Shown here in pieces: positions 1-8,703 of a DNA stretch of 64,000 nucleotides. Numbering within the stretch: position 1 is the first letter of the stretch; every line of letters starts with the position of its first letter. The DNA lies in the NCBI GenBank assembly GCA_947090765.1, contig OX352322.1, forward strand, positions 2,127,501 to 2,191,500, read 5' to 3'. The position numbers were made by a program, and so were the translations under genes. Below the pieces are notes generated by a model. The model did not search any database, was not told the DNA's origin, and was given only the letters and a program-made list of their open reading frames with translations. Source of the DNA: Pseudomonas sp. MM223 (GTDB lineage Bacteria > Pseudomonadota > Gammaproteobacteria > Pseudomonadales > Pseudomonadaceae).

Positions 1-193
1 GCTGTGTCGGGGTGGAGATACCAGCCAGTTGCGTGCGGAACAGCGACAGGCGCGAGTCCAGCAGTTGCTGGTCGAGTTCGACGAAGTGCTGCTCGCTGGC
101 CCGGCTGAACAACAGGCCGGCGCCGAGCGAGACCGCGGCGGTGCAGGCGGCAAACAACAGGGCCAGACGGCTGCCGAGGGAAACCTTGCGCAT
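1..193 (-). CDS. cinS: Copper-sensing sensor histidine kinase, N-terminal part only
   Basis: Only the first 64 codons lie in the window; the gene runs off the left edge. The start ([15 protein letters not shown]) is followed by a hydrophobic segment (about residues 8-29) and the beginning of a periplasmic sensor region, as in CinS/CopS-type kinases. Its ATG shares one base with the stop of the response-regulator gene upstream, so the two are co-transcribed and translationally coupled. By family knowledge it would sense periplasmic copper and phosphorylate the adjacent regulator. The kinase domain is not visible, so the call rests on the N-terminus and the neighbourhood. Confidence 0.72.
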   Translation of the reverse strand, partial: MRKVSLGSRLALLFAACTAAVSLGAGLLFSRASEQHFVELDQQLLDSRLSLFRTQLAGISTPTQ

Positions 194-873
194 CATTCCG
201 TGCGCTCTTCGAGCACATAGCCCATGCCGCGTACGGTGTGGATCAGCTTGTTGGGGTGCGGGTCGTCGATTTTCAGGCGCAGGCGGCGTATCGCTACCTC
301 GATCACGTTGGTGTCGCTGTCGAAATTCATGTCCCACACCTGCGAGGCAATCAGCGATTTTGGCAGCACCTCGCCCTGGCGGCGCAGCAGCAGTTCGAGC
401 AGGGCGAATTCCTTGGCGGTCAGGTCAATACGTTGGCCGGCGCGCTCGGCGCGGCGGCGGATCAGGTCCAGGCGCAGGTCGGCCAGGCTCAGGGTGGTGT
501 CCTGGCTGGGGCTGGTGCCACGGCGCAGCAGGCTACGTACCCGGGCTAACAATTCGGAAAAGGCGAACGGCTTGACCAGGTAGTCATCGGCGCCCAGTTC
601 CAGGCCATGCACGCGATCCTCGACGGCGTCGCGGGCGGTGAGGAACAGTACCGGCGTGTCCAGGCCGGCCTGGCGCACGGCCTGGAGGATCTGCCAACCG
701 TCACGGCCGGGCAGCATCACGTCGAGGATCAGCAGGTCGTGGTCGCCGGTCAGGGCCAGGAACTGGCCGGTTTCGCCATCAGCCGCCAGCTCGGTGGCGA
801 AGCCGGCCTCGCTCAAGCCCTGGCTAAGGTACTGGCCGGTGCGGGCCTGGTCTTCGACGATCAGCAGTTTCAT
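193..873 (-). CDS. cinR: OmpR-family response regulator, copper-responsive CinR type
   Basis: 226 aa. An N-terminal receiver domain (MKLLIVEDQ, phospho-acceptor Asp51 in LILDVMLPG, conserved Lys in DDYLVKPF) is followed by a winged-helix DNA-binding domain ending in [12 protein letters not shown]. This is the heavy-metal CopR/IrlR/CinR subgroup. The start at 873 is chosen because the receiver fold begins there. It lies divergently from the cupredoxin gene cinA and upstream of the cinS kinase, the arrangement of the copper-inducible cin locus of P. putida. It probably activates the divergent cinA-queF promoter. Confidence 0.85.
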   Translation of the reverse strand: MKLLIVEDQARTGQYLSQGLSEAGFATELAADGETGQFLALTGDHDLLILDVMLPGRDGWQILQAVRQAGLDTPVLFLTARDAVEDRVHGLELGADDYLVKPFAFSELLARVRSLLRRGTSPSQDTTLSLADLRLDLIRRRAERAGQRIDLTAKEFALLELLLRRQGEVLPKSLIASQVWDMNFDSDTNVIEVAIRRLRLKIDDPHPNKLIHTVRGMGYVLEERTE

Positions 874-944
874 TCGGTGGCTTGCCTCCAGCAGGGGCCG
901 GGTGATGCTGAAATGATACGTGACTATCCTGGCCATCACTCAAG

Positions 945-971
945 CTGACAAAGTTGTAATCTCCCTGTCAG
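945..971. promoter_or_regulatory. Candidate CinR-binding inverted repeat between cinR and cinA
   Basis: The divergent intergenic region holds CTGACA (945-950) and its complement TGTCAG (966-971), 15 bp apart, with TTGTAAT in between. Sites of this kind bind CopR/CinR-type regulators. The assignment is by position and symmetry only. Confidence 0.35.
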
Positions 972-1032
972 GTAGCTGCCAGTCGCCTCTGACTAAGGTG
1001 GCTTCATCCCGTTGTGTATTACCGGAGTCATC

Positions 1033-1543
1033 ATGAAACGCCTGTTCATCGCCGCCACCCTTGCCCTGGCCAGCCTGCCGACCTTTGCCGGGGAGGCACA
1101 AACCTTCGCCTTTGGTGAGCCGGCGCCGGCGGCCAGGGCCACCCGCACGGTCAACGTGGTACTCAAGGACATCGCCTTCGAGCCCGGCAACCTGCAGGTA
1201 AAAGCCGGCGAGACGGTGCGCTTCGTACTGGTCAACGAGGGCAAGCTGCCGCATGAATTCAACCTGGGTGACAAGGCCATGCATGCCGAGCACCAGAAGG
1301 AAATGGTTGCCATGCAAGGCAAGATGTTCACCGAGGCCATGAACCATGAAGGCATGGACCACGGCCAGATGATGGATCACGGCGGCGGCCATGGCCACGG
1401 TGGCGGTAACACTGTGTTGGTCATGCCCGGCCAGCGTGCCGAGCTCGACCTGGACCTTCCGCAAGTCGGCGCCCATCGAGTTTGCCTGCAACGTGCCGGG
1501 GCACTACCAGGCCGGCATGGTCGGGGCATTGACCATCGAGTGA
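1033..1543 (+). pseudogene. cinA: CinA, methionine-rich azurin/plastocyanin-like copper protein, frameshifted as read
   Basis: The start at 1033 gives a signal peptide (MKRLFIAATLALASLPTFA), then a cupredoxin domain (VNVVLKDIAFEPGNLQVKAG, GKLPHEFNLG) and a Met/His-rich insert (about residues 80-125). Near 1445-1448 the frame is lost. Dropping one base restores ELTWTF, then FACNVPGHYQAGMVGALTIE and a stop at 1543. The restored tail carries the Cys-His-Met copper ligands. As read, the protein would run in the wrong frame to 1581 and lack those ligands. In P. putida the cin operon encodes this protein with queF. Either a real loss or a one-base sequence error. Confidence 0.8.
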
Positions 1544-1611
1544 CTGGCCCTGCAAGGCAGGGTGCAAAACCGGTAGACTAGGGGCAATTTCGAACCTCTA
1601 GGTCAGTTTCC

Positions 1612-2442
1612 ATGCATCCTGCTGCCGAACACTCGCCGCTGGGCAAGTCCAGCGAATACATCGCCACCTACTCCCCGGAACAGCTGTTCCCGATCCCGCG
1701 TACCGCCAAGTGGGCCGAACTGGGCGTTACCGCACAGACCTTGCCCTGGCAGGGTGTGGATTACTGGAACTGCTTCGAACTGAGCTGGCTGCTGCCATCG
1801 GGCAAGCCGGTGGTGGCAATCGGCGAATTTGCCATCCCGGCCGATTCGCCGAACATCATCGAGTCCAAGTCGTTCAAGCTTTACCTCAACTCGTTGAACC
1901 AGACGGTGTTCGCTTCGCTGGGCGAATTGCAGGCTTGCCTTGAGAGAGACCTGTCCGCCGCCGCCGGCAAGCCGGTGGGTGTGAAGGTGCGTACCTTGGC
2001 CGAGGTCGAGGCCCAGGGCGTGGTGGCCTTGCCGGGGCTGTGCATCGATGCGCTGGACGTTGCCATCAGCAACTACGAGCAGCCGCAGCCAGAGCTGCTG
2101 CGCTGCAACCCGGAGCACGTGGTGGAAGAAACCGTGCACAGCCATTTGCTGAAGTCCAACTGCCCGGTTACCGGCCAGCCGGACTGGGGCAGCGTGGTGG
2201 TCGAGTACAAGGGCAGGGCGCTGGACCACGCCAGCTTGCTGACCTACCTGATCAGCTTCCGCCAGCATGCCGACTTCCATGAGCAGTGCGTAGAGCGCAT
2301 TTACCTGGACTTGAAAAACCTGCTGCAGCCGGAGCACCTGACGGTGTATGCGCGGTATGTGCGACGGGGTGGGCTGGATATCAACCCGTATCGCAGCACC
2401 GGAGTGATTAGCCCGGAAAACAAGCGGCTGGTTCGCCAGTAA
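1612..2442 (+). CDS. queF: NADPH-dependent 7-cyano-7-deazaguanine (preQ0) reductase
   Basis: 276 aa, the length of the long two-domain QueF type. It reduces preQ0 to preQ1 in queuosine tRNA modification, in the cytoplasm. The QueF signature [11 protein letters not shown] lies at about residues 84-94, and the catalytic Cys184 and Asp191 sit in [11 protein letters not shown], matching Cys190/Asp197 of the E. coli enzyme. It begins 68 bp after the restored end of cinA. In P. putida this copy (also called cinQ) is co-transcribed with cinA and induced by copper. Confidence 0.95.
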   Translation: MHPAAEHSPLGKSSEYIATYSPEQLFPIPRTAKWAELGVTAQTLPWQGVDYWNCFELSWLLPSGKPVVAIGEFAIPADSPNIIESKSFKLYLNSLNQTVFASLGELQACLERDLSAAAGKPVGVKVRTLAEVEAQGVVALPGLCIDALDVAISNYEQPQPELLRCNPEHVVEETVHSHLLKSNCPVTGQPDWGSVVVEYKGRALDHASLLTYLISFRQHADFHEQCVERIYLDLKNLLQPEHLTVYARYVRRGGLDINPYRSTGVISPENKRLVRQ

Positions 2443-2463
2443 TTTATTGGGGCCGCTTTGCGG

Positions 2464-2540
2464 CCCATTCGCAGCACAAGGCTGCTCCTACAGGGGAGTG
2501 CATATTCTCCCTGTAGGAGCAGCCTTGTGCTGCGAATGGG
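2464..2540. repeat. Inverted REP pair after queF
   Basis: Two 32-bp arms (2464-2495 and 2509-2540) are perfect reverse complements with a 13-bp spacer. The core GGAGCAGCCTTGTGCTGCG is a P. putida-type REP. The element lies between the convergent queF and DUF4404 genes and can also act as a bidirectional terminator. Confidence 0.85.
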
Positions 2541-2562
2541 GTGCGAAGCAGCCCCAGCTGTT

Positions 2563-2826
2563 TCAGATCCCCATGCTGTGCAGCGAGTTGGCAATGCTGC
2601 GCAGGGTGGCGGTGAGGTCGGGGTGGTCGGCCTCGAAGCGTTCGATTGCCAGGTTCACGCCATCCACCAGGTTGTTGTCCGGCGTGGCTTCCTCAAGCTT
2701 CAGTTGCGCTTCGATCTGGCGCGCTTCTTCGTGCAACGCGGCCAGTTCGTCTTCCGAAAGCGGTACGTTGCGGTCCAGTTGCTCGCGCAAGCTGTTCAGG
2801 CGCTCTTGCAATTCGCGGGCAGGCAT
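2563..2826 (-). CDS. Small DUF4404-family protein
   Basis: 87 aa from the ATG at 2826 (MPARELQERLNSLREQLD). It is strongly helical and charged, probably coiled-coil in the first 55 residues, with a second amphipathic stretch (VNLAIERFEADHPDLTATL). There is no signal peptide or membrane segment, so it is cytoplasmic. It resembles the DUF4404 family common in Pseudomonas, whose function is unknown. The next gene upstream (3515-2949) runs the same way and may share its transcript. Confidence 0.7.
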   Translation of the reverse strand: MPARELQERLNSLREQLDRNVPLSEDELAALHEEARQIEAQLKLEEATPDNNLVDGVNLAIERFEADHPDLTATLRSIANSLHSMGI

Positions 2827-2948
2827 TGGCATTTCTCCATCAATGGCTTGGCAAGCCATGGACCTCGGCGACGCAGCAAAGGTTCTGGCCTGTCTTCAGC
2901 GTAATCCACCTGCCGCCGCTTTGCATGATCCGCGTCAAAGGTGCTGTA

Positions 2949-3515
2949 TCAGGGTTTTTCACCTTTGCGTCGGCGCTGGGCGATGTCCTGCAAACAGGTG
3001 TCCAACGCTTCCAGGTGGTCGATTACCGAATGCACCCCCAGGCCGAACAGTTCCAGCGTCGCCTTGCCGCGGGCGACGTCCTGTTGTTGCGAGGTCATGG
3101 CCTGCCAGTGCCGCGAACTGCGGTCACAGAACGGGCTGCACGCGGCCAGGCCCACCGTCCACAAGCCTGCGTTAAGGCCGGATTGCAGCAGGCGCGGGTC
3201 GCCGCTGACCAGCACGCAGCCATCCAGGCGTTCACTGTCCAGGGTCATCAACGCCTGCCAGCAGGCGTTGGGCGCCGGCCAGCGTACACCGTTGACCGAA
3301 TGCCCCGGCAGCCAGTCGGGCAGCACGTGGGCCAGGCGCTTGCTTTGGGTGGCGCTGAGGTCATCCAGCCAGATGCACGGCACCTGCTGCTGGCGCAGGT
3401 TGGCGAGGGTAGCCAAGGCACCGGGGGCGGGCGAGGGGGCACCACCATTGGCAGCCTGCACCAGGCAACCGCGCAAGCCGAACAGCACAGCAGTGAAGGC
3501 GGGTGCAGCGTCCAT
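2949..3515 (-). CDS. HAD-superfamily-like protein lacking the catalytic aspartates
   Basis: 188 aa from the ATG at 3515, preceded by GGGGGAAG. The layout is that of a phosphonatase-like HAD phosphatase: motif I near residue 12, a cap region, and later segments (CVLVSGDPRLLQSGLNAG, TVGLA). Motif I reads AVLFGLRGCLV, where active enzymes have DxDG: both aspartates are replaced (Gly, Arg). The fold is probably kept but phosphoryl transfer by the usual Asp nucleophile is unlikely. The role is unknown. Confidence 0.6.
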   Translation of the reverse strand: MDAAPAFTAVLFGLRGCLVQAANGGAPSPAPGALATLANLRQQQVPCIWLDDLSATQSKRLAHVLPDWLPGHSVNGVRWPAPNACWQALMTLDSERLDGCVLVSGDPRLLQSGLNAGLWTVGLAACSPFCDRSSRHWQAMTSQQQDVARGKATLELFGLGVHSVIDHLEALDTCLQDIAQRRRKGEKP

Positions 3516-3717
3516 GGCAACTTCCCCCAAATAGTCCGCAGGCTATTCGGTGATTGTTACCGCCCTGTGACATTGATCCTTACGTAACAGTTGTTCACAA
3601 AATATTGAGCAAACATGTGTAAAGCTGTTTATCAGCCCGCAAGCCTCTATACTGCCGCCTTACCAAGCAGCGCGACCCGTTGCGCTTGCGGCCGAGAAAT
3701 TCGATGGAGAGACATCT

Positions 3718-4425
3718 ATGCGTAGGATCGGTGCCAGTGTGATTGAACGAGTCACCCAGGCCTGTGTCTGCGCCAGCATGCTGCTGGCGCCCGTGGCAGC
3801 CACCCAGGCAGCCACCGAGGAAGATCCCTGGGAAGCGGTCAACCGCCCGATCTTCCGCTTCAACGATACCCTCGACACTTATGCCCTCAAACCGTTGGCC
3901 AAGGGCTACCAGGCGGTCACTCCGCAGTTTCTTGAAGATGGCATCCATAACATCTTCCGCAACCTGGGTGATGTGACCAACCTGGCCAATGACCTGCTGC
4001 AGCTCAAGCCTCATGCGGCGGGCGTGGATACCGCGCGGCTGATCGTCAACACCACCTTCGGCCTGGGCGGTTTCTTTGACGTCGGCACCAAGATGGGCCT
4101 GCAGCGCAATGACGAGGACTTCGGCCAGACCCTGGGCTACTGGGGGGTGCCGAGCGGCCCGTACGTGGTCATCCCGCTGCTGGGGCCAAGCACGGTGCGT
4201 GACGGTGTGGCCAAATACCCGGACACCTACACCAAACCCTATCGCTACATCGACCATGTGCCGACGCGCAATTCGATCTTCGCCCTGGACGTGATCGACA
4301 CCCGTGCCGACCTGCTGTCTGCCGAGAAGCTGATTCAGGGTGACAAGTACATCTTCATTCGTAACGCCTACCTGCAGAACCGCGAGTTCAAGGTCAAGGA
4401 TGGCGAAGTCGAAGACGACTTCTGA
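3718..4425 (+). CDS. mlaA: MlaA/VacJ outer-membrane phospholipid transport protein
   Basis: 235 aa with an N-terminal signal sequence ending ATQA before ATEEDPWEAVNR, the conserved start of mature MlaA. Family motifs follow: NRPIFRFNDTLD, LIVNTTFGLGGFFDVG and DFGQTLGYWGVPSGPYVVIP. MlaA removes misplaced phospholipids from the outer leaflet of the outer membrane and passes them to MlaC. A clear lipobox is not obvious, since the cysteines sit early in the signal region. GGAG lies about 10 nt before the ATG. A strong hairpin follows the gene. Confidence 0.92.
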   Translation: MRRIGASVIERVTQACVCASMLLAPVAATQAATEEDPWEAVNRPIFRFNDTLDTYALKPLAKGYQAVTPQFLEDGIHNIFRNLGDVTNLANDLLQLKPHAAGVDTARLIVNTTFGLGGFFDVGTKMGLQRNDEDFGQTLGYWGVPSGPYVVIPLLGPSTVRDGVAKYPDTYTKPYRYIDHVPTRNSIFALDVIDTRADLLSAEKLIQGDKYIFIRNAYLQNREFKVKDGEVEDDF

Positions 4426-4431
4426 TAGGTA

Positions 4432-4460
4432 AACCCGGGGCCGCCGGGCGGCCCCGGGTT
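4432..4460. terminator. Bidirectional terminator-like hairpin
   Basis: A GC-rich near-perfect palindrome, arms AACCCGGGGCCG and its complement, lies between the convergent mlaA and PilZ genes. It has no long T-run. Confidence 0.55.
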
Positions 4461-4759
4461 CAGTGCATGGCCAGAATGCGCAACCCGAACTTCTGCTGCC
4501 CACCCGGCTGATCGGCAATCCATACCACTTCGGTGCTGGCGTGCAGCCCTTTCAGCGCCGGGTGGTCGGAATCGATCCGTACTTCAATCTGGTCCCCCAC
4601 CTGGAACCGCTGCGGTGCCTGCACCTGCATGCCGCCGCTGGACAGGTCCAGGCACACGGCTGCGATCACCTGGCCTTCATGCAGCAGGCTGACCTCGGTG
4701 TCGATGCGCATGCGGATGAAATCGCGTTTTTCGCTGTGGCTGGAGGGCGTGTGGGGCAT
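4460..4759 (-). CDS. PilZ-domain c-di-GMP-binding protein
   Basis: 99 aa from the ATG at 4759. It is a single PilZ domain with both c-di-GMP signatures: RxxxR in KRDFIRMRI near residue 12 and DxSxxG in LDLSSGGMQV near residue 38. It has no other domain or signal peptide, so it is a cytoplasmic one-domain c-di-GMP effector. The longer upstream ATG would add residues outside the domain. Its target is unknown; its neighbour rssB is also a signalling gene but lies on the other strand. Confidence 0.85.
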   Translation of the reverse strand: MPHTPSSHSEKRDFIRMRIDTEVSLLHEGQVIAAVCLDLSSGGMQVQAPQRFQVGDQIEVRIDSDHPALKGLHASTEVVWIADQPGGQQKFGLRILAMH

Positions 4760-5029
4760 GCTGCATCCTTCCCATCGGGTTGCGCTGGTCAACTTTCTTA
4801 TAACTCCCGGTGATTTGCCCTGTAAAGAGCGGTGAGGTCGACCCTTGCATGCTTGAAACGCTTGGCGGATGGGAGTACCGTCTGCGCCTTACAAGGTCGC
4901 TCTCACAGTTGCCGGTCAGGTGTTCTTGTCCTACAACTCAAGTAGAGTGTGACCACAGAGAATTCCCGTAGCTGGCCGTCTGCCTTGCCGACACCGCTGC
5001 ACCAACCTAAATCGGCGCCGTTCGCCCAC

Positions 5030-6211
5030 ATGCAGAAAACCAGTGCAACGCTGCTGATTATCGATGATGACGACGTGGTCCGTGCGAGCCTCGCCGCCTA
5101 TCTTGAAGACAGTGGCTTCAGCGTCCTCCAGGCCGGTAATGGCCAGCAGGGGCTTCAGGTCTTCGAAGAACACCAGCCCGACCTCGTGATCTGCGATCTG
5201 CGCATGCCGCAGATGGGCGGCCTCGAACTGATCCGTCAGGTCAGCGAGCGTGCGCCGCAGTTGCCGGTGATCGTGGTGTCCGGTGCCGGTGTCATGAGTG
5301 ATGCGGTGGAAGCCTTGCGCCTGGGCGCTGCTGACTACCTGATCAAGCCGCTGGAAGATCTGGCAGTGCTTGAGCATTCGGTGCGCCGAGCCCTCGACCG
5401 GTCGCGCCTGGTACTGGAAAACCAGCGCTACCGCGACAAGCTCGAAACGGCCAACCGCGAGCTGGAAGCCAGCCTGCACCTGCTGCAGGAGGACCAGACC
5501 GCCGGTCGCCAGGTGCAGATGAACATGCTGCCGGAAAACCCCTGGGTGGCTGGCGAGTTCGCGTTCGAGCACCAGATCATCCCGTCGTTGTACTTGTCGG
5601 GTGATTTTGTCGATTACTTCCGCGTGGACGAGCGGCGCATTGCCTTCTACCTCGCTGATGTTTCCGGGCATGGCGCGTCGTCGGCCTTTGTCACCGTGCT
5701 GTTGAAGTTCATGACCACGCGGCTGATGTTTGAGCTCAAGCGCAGCAAGATGCGCGAGTTCAAGCCGTCCGAAGTGCTCAGCCACATCAACCGTGGCCTG
5801 ATCAATAGCAAGCTGGGCAAGCACGTAACCATGGTCGGTGGGGTGATCGACGAAGAGTCTGGGCTGCTGACCTACGCCGTTGGTGGCCACTTGCCGTTGC
5901 CCGTGCTGCATACCCCCGAGCACACCCGCTACCTGGAAGGCCGTGGCCTGCCGGTGGGGCTGTTCGACGAGGCTACCTATCAGGACCTGGTGGTGGAGCT
6001 GCCACCTCGGTTCAGCCTCAGCCTGATGTCCGATGGCATTCTGGACCTTTTGCCGGGTGACACGCTCAAAGATAAAGAAGCCGCCTTGCCGGAGATCGTC
6101 AAGGCAGCAGGTGGCAGCCTGGATGGGCTGCGTCAACGATTCGGATTAGCTACGCTTGGGGATATGCCGGATGATATCGCCCTATTGGTGTTAAGCAGGA
6201 ACCTTCAATGA
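5030..6211 (+). CDS. rssB: RssB-type response regulator with PP2C-like phosphatase domain
   Basis: 393 aa from the ATG at 5030. A receiver domain (LLIIDDDD, phospho-site in DLVICDLRMP, Lys in DYLIKPL) spans about residues 1-120, a helical linker follows, and a SpoIIE/PP2C-type phosphatase domain (FYLADVSGHG, SLMSDGILDLLPGD, GDMPDDIALLVL) spans about 185-393. Pseudomonas RssB proteins combine these domains and act in the general stress sigma (RpoS) circuit with RssC. An upstream in-frame GTG at 4949 would add 27 residues outside the domain. The stop overlaps the start of rssC by 4 bp. Confidence 0.88.
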   Translation: MQKTSATLLIIDDDDVVRASLAAYLEDSGFSVLQAGNGQQGLQVFEEHQPDLVICDLRMPQMGGLELIRQVSERAPQLPVIVVSGAGVMSDAVEALRLGAADYLIKPLEDLAVLEHSVRRALDRSRLVLENQRYRDKLETANRELEASLHLLQEDQTAGRQVQMNMLPENPWVAGEFAFEHQIIPSLYLSGDFVDYFRVDERRIAFYLADVSGHGASSAFVTVLLKFMTTRLMFELKRSKMREFKPSEVLSHINRGLINSKLGKHVTMVGGVIDEESGLLTYAVGGHLPLPVLHTPEHTRYLEGRGLPVGLFDEATYQDLVVELPPRFSLSLMSDGILDLLPGDTLKDKEAALPEIVKAAGGSLDGLRQRFGLATLGDMPDDIALLVLSRNLQ

Positions 6212-6690
6212 GTACCGGTAGAATCCAGTTCGCCGAGCAGAGTGGCACCTTTGTACTGAAGTTCGTCGGTGAAGTGCGCCTGACCCTGTGTTCGGCGCTG
6301 GATGCGACGATTGAGAAGATTTTCACTGCGTTGAACTTCTCGGCGATTGTCATCGACCTGACCGAAACCGAGAGCATCGACAGCACCACCCTGGGCCTGC
6401 TGGCCAAGCTGTCGATCCTTTCGCGGCAAAAGGTGGGCCTGTTGCCGACCGTGGTTACCACCAACCCGGACATTTCCCGGTTGTTGCAGTCGATGGGCTT
6501 CGATCAGGTGTTCAACATCGTCGATCGCCCGATTCCGTGCCCGGAGTGCCTGACCGACCTGCCGTCGCAGGACCAGAACGAAGAGGTGGTGCGCTCCAAG
6601 GTGCTGGAGGCGCACAAGATCCTCATGGGCCTGAACGACTCCAACCGCGAAGCCTTCCATGACCTGGTCAATGCACTGGAGCGGACCTGA
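6208..6690 (+). CDS. rssC: RssC-type STAS-domain anti-sigma antagonist
   Basis: 160 aa. The N-terminal STAS fold carries the phosphorylatable serine region DLTETESIDSTTLGLLAK (about residues 50-67). The C-terminus contains a CPEC pair that could bind metal and a helical tail. It overlaps rssB by 4 bp, so the phosphatase of RssB probably acts on this protein, as in known RssB/RssC pairs. Cytoplasmic. Confidence 0.88.
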   Translation: MSTGRIQFAEQSGTFVLKFVGEVRLTLCSALDATIEKIFTALNFSAIVIDLTETESIDSTTLGLLAKLSILSRQKVGLLPTVVTTNPDISRLLQSMGFDQVFNIVDRPIPCPECLTDLPSQDQNEEVVRSKVLEAHKILMGLNDSNREAFHDLVNALERT

Positions 6691-6703
6691 CAGTTAGCCT
6701 GCA

Positions 6704-6739
6704 CCGGCCCTTTCGCGGGCTTGCCCGCGAAAGGGCCGG
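6704..6739. repeat. REP palindrome between rssC and the phosphatase gene
   Basis: Arms CCGGCCCTTTCGCGGGC (6704-6720) and its exact complement (6723-6739) are separated by 2 bp. This is the classic P. putida REP core and lies between convergent genes, where it can terminate transcription from both sides. Confidence 0.88.
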
Positions 6740-6766
6740 CACAAGCGGCAAAATCTCTGGAGCAGT

Positions 6767-8611
6767 CTATTTTCTGCCAACAAACTCCGTAGCCTCACCC
6801 CCACCTGCATCCAGCTGATACACCCGCATCGGCCGCCCCTGTTCATCAAAGAACACTTGCCCCAGCCCCGCACCATTCCACAAGCGCTCCCCGGCTTTGC
6901 TGTGGCTGGGCGTACGCGGTACCACCTCCATTTCCCGGCGCTTGGTAAACCAGTTGAGCGGCGAGCGCGGCGCATACAGCCAGCGGTTAAGCCGGTCGAG
7001 CACATCCAGCAGGCGCCGGGGGAACTCGTTCTTGATCCCGCTGCTGGTCACCTGCCACAAGTGCGGGCTGCGCTGGCGGTGGCGGATCAGCACTTCGTAG
7101 ACGAACGAGTAGTGCACATCCCCGGACAGCACCACGTAGTGCCCCGGCGTGCGCGAGTGGCGGAAGATGTTGAGGATGACCTGCGCTGCGCCTCGGTGTG
7201 CCATCCAGTTTTCGGCATCCACCAAAAGCGGGTAGCCGAGCCAGCTGAACACCTTCTGCACGGTCTCGATCAGCTTCACGCCAAAAATTGGCGCAGGCGA
7301 GACGATGACCGCTGACGGGTGGTCGAGCAGCGCCTGCTGCAATTCGCTCAGCGCTTCCCAGTCGAGCAGACCGGACGGCTTGGCCAGGTTGCTTTCGCTG
7401 CGCCAGCGGCGGGTGCGGGTGTCCAGCACCAGCAAGGGTGGGTGGGTTGGCAAGCTGAATTGCCAGCCCTGGAAGCGCAACAGTTCGCCGATCAGTTCAT
7501 CGCGGGCCTGGCTGCACAACGCCTGGTATTGATTGACCAGTGGCTTGCAGCTGTCCGGATCATTGCCCCAGGCCTGGCACAGCAGATAGCCGAGCAGGGC
7601 ATTGCCGATGATCCGCCGCGAGAACGGGTGGCCGTAGGCGGTTTCTTCCCACTGTGCCGAAAGGTTCCAGTCGTCGGTGATGTCGTGGTCGTCGAAGATC
7701 ATCAGGCAGGGCAGGTGAGCCATCACCCGCGCCACCTGGCCGAGGTGCCCGGCAAACGCCTGAATCAGCGGCAGTTCCTGCTGGTAGCGGCCCTGGTGCT
7801 GGGCGCTCAGCCCATTGGGCATGGCCGTGTCCACCAACTGCCAAGGCTCGGGTGACCATACCAGCAGGTACATGGCCATGACCTCGGCGAAGGTCACCAG
7901 ATGGTTATCGGCGTTGCTGGACGAGAAGATCGGCTTGCGCTTGCCGCCAAAAAAGCGCTCGCGCAGGGTGTCATTGGTTTCCTGCGCCGGCAGCAAGTCG
8001 GCGCGGTGGTAGTAGCTGGCCGGGTGCTTGTAGAGCGCCTGGCTGTCGGCGACCACGGCGCCATCCAGTTGCTCGTCGAACAGGCCCAGGCGCTCAATCA
8101 GGCTATGGATAGCGCGCAGCATCGGGCCGGCGACATCGTCGGTGTACACCTGGTCGCCGGTCATCAGCAGCACGGCCGGGCGGTCTTCAGGCTGCTTGCA
8201 GGCCTGCAGCAGGCGGTCAGCGCACAGCAGGCCATCGACAGCAGGGTGATGGGGCTTGCGGCAGGAACCGTGCAGCAAGTGGTCGAGACGGTCGCGCAGC
8301 ACCAGGCTTGGGCGCTGCGTGCCGGGGTAGAGCAGGTGCGGCGCCCAACCAGCGATGCCCTGGCCGTTGATGAGCAGGTCGTAGTCGAGGTGCTGGTTGC
8401 AAGGGAGGGGGCTGACGAAGTGGATATCCAGCAAGTGGATGAAGGCGTGCCGGCCGACCGGGACGACCTGGCAATCGACCTTGGCCTCGCGTGCCGGGAA
8501 GACGAATTTGGGTTGCAGCGGTTGGGTAGCGACCAGCCAGATGGCCAGGCGCTGGGGTTCCAGGCGGCGCAGTACCGGGCCGGCGAGTACAAGGGGCAAG
8601 GATGGGGTCAT
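6767..8611 (-). CDS. PhoD-like metallophosphatase
   Basis: 614 aa from the ATG at 8611. Metal-site motifs of the PhoD/alkaline phosphatase D superfamily are present in order: LLMTGDQVYTDD (about residues 150-161), LMIFDDHDITDDWNL (about 305-320) and VVLSGDVHYSFVYE (about 490-503). There is no obvious signal peptide, so unlike classical secreted PhoD it is probably cytoplasmic. It would hydrolyse phosphate esters or diesters with metal ions; the substrate is unknown. It stands alone, with a REP on its 3' side. Confidence 0.8.
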   Translation of the reverse strand: MTPSLPLVLAGPVLRRLEPQRLAIWLVATQPLQPKFVFPAREAKVDCQVVPVGRHAFIHLLDIHFVSPLPCNQHLDYDLLINGQGIAGWAPHLLYPGTQRPSLVLRDRLDHLLHGSCRKPHHPAVDGLLCADRLLQACKQPEDRPAVLLMTGDQVYTDDVAGPMLRAIHSLIERLGLFDEQLDGAVVADSQALYKHPASYYHRADLLPAQETNDTLRERFFGGKRKPIFSSSNADNHLVTFAEVMAMYLLVWSPEPWQLVDTAMPNGLSAQHQGRYQQELPLIQAFAGHLGQVARVMAHLPCLMIFDDHDITDDWNLSAQWEETAYGHPFSRRIIGNALLGYLLCQAWGNDPDSCKPLVNQYQALCSQARDELIGELLRFQGWQFSLPTHPPLLVLDTRTRRWRSESNLAKPSGLLDWEALSELQQALLDHPSAVIVSPAPIFGVKLIETVQKVFSWLGYPLLVDAENWMAHRGAAQVILNIFRHSRTPGHYVVLSGDVHYSFVYEVLIRHRQRSPHLWQVTSSGIKNEFPRRLLDVLDRLNRWLYAPRSPLNWFTKRREMEVVPRTPSHSKAGERLWNGAGLGQVFFDEQGRPMRVYQLDAGGGEATEFVGRK

Positions 8612-8703
8612 CAACAGCTCTGAAGTGGCGCGAAAGCGATAGCAAACAAAAACGGGCGGAAAATGCTGAACACTTCCCGCCCGTCAGGCAAACCCGATAT
8701 GTA

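Noticed and set aside
4931..6136. 401-codon minus-strand open frame opposite rssB
   Set aside because: Shadow frame; rssB has intact receiver and phosphatase motifs.
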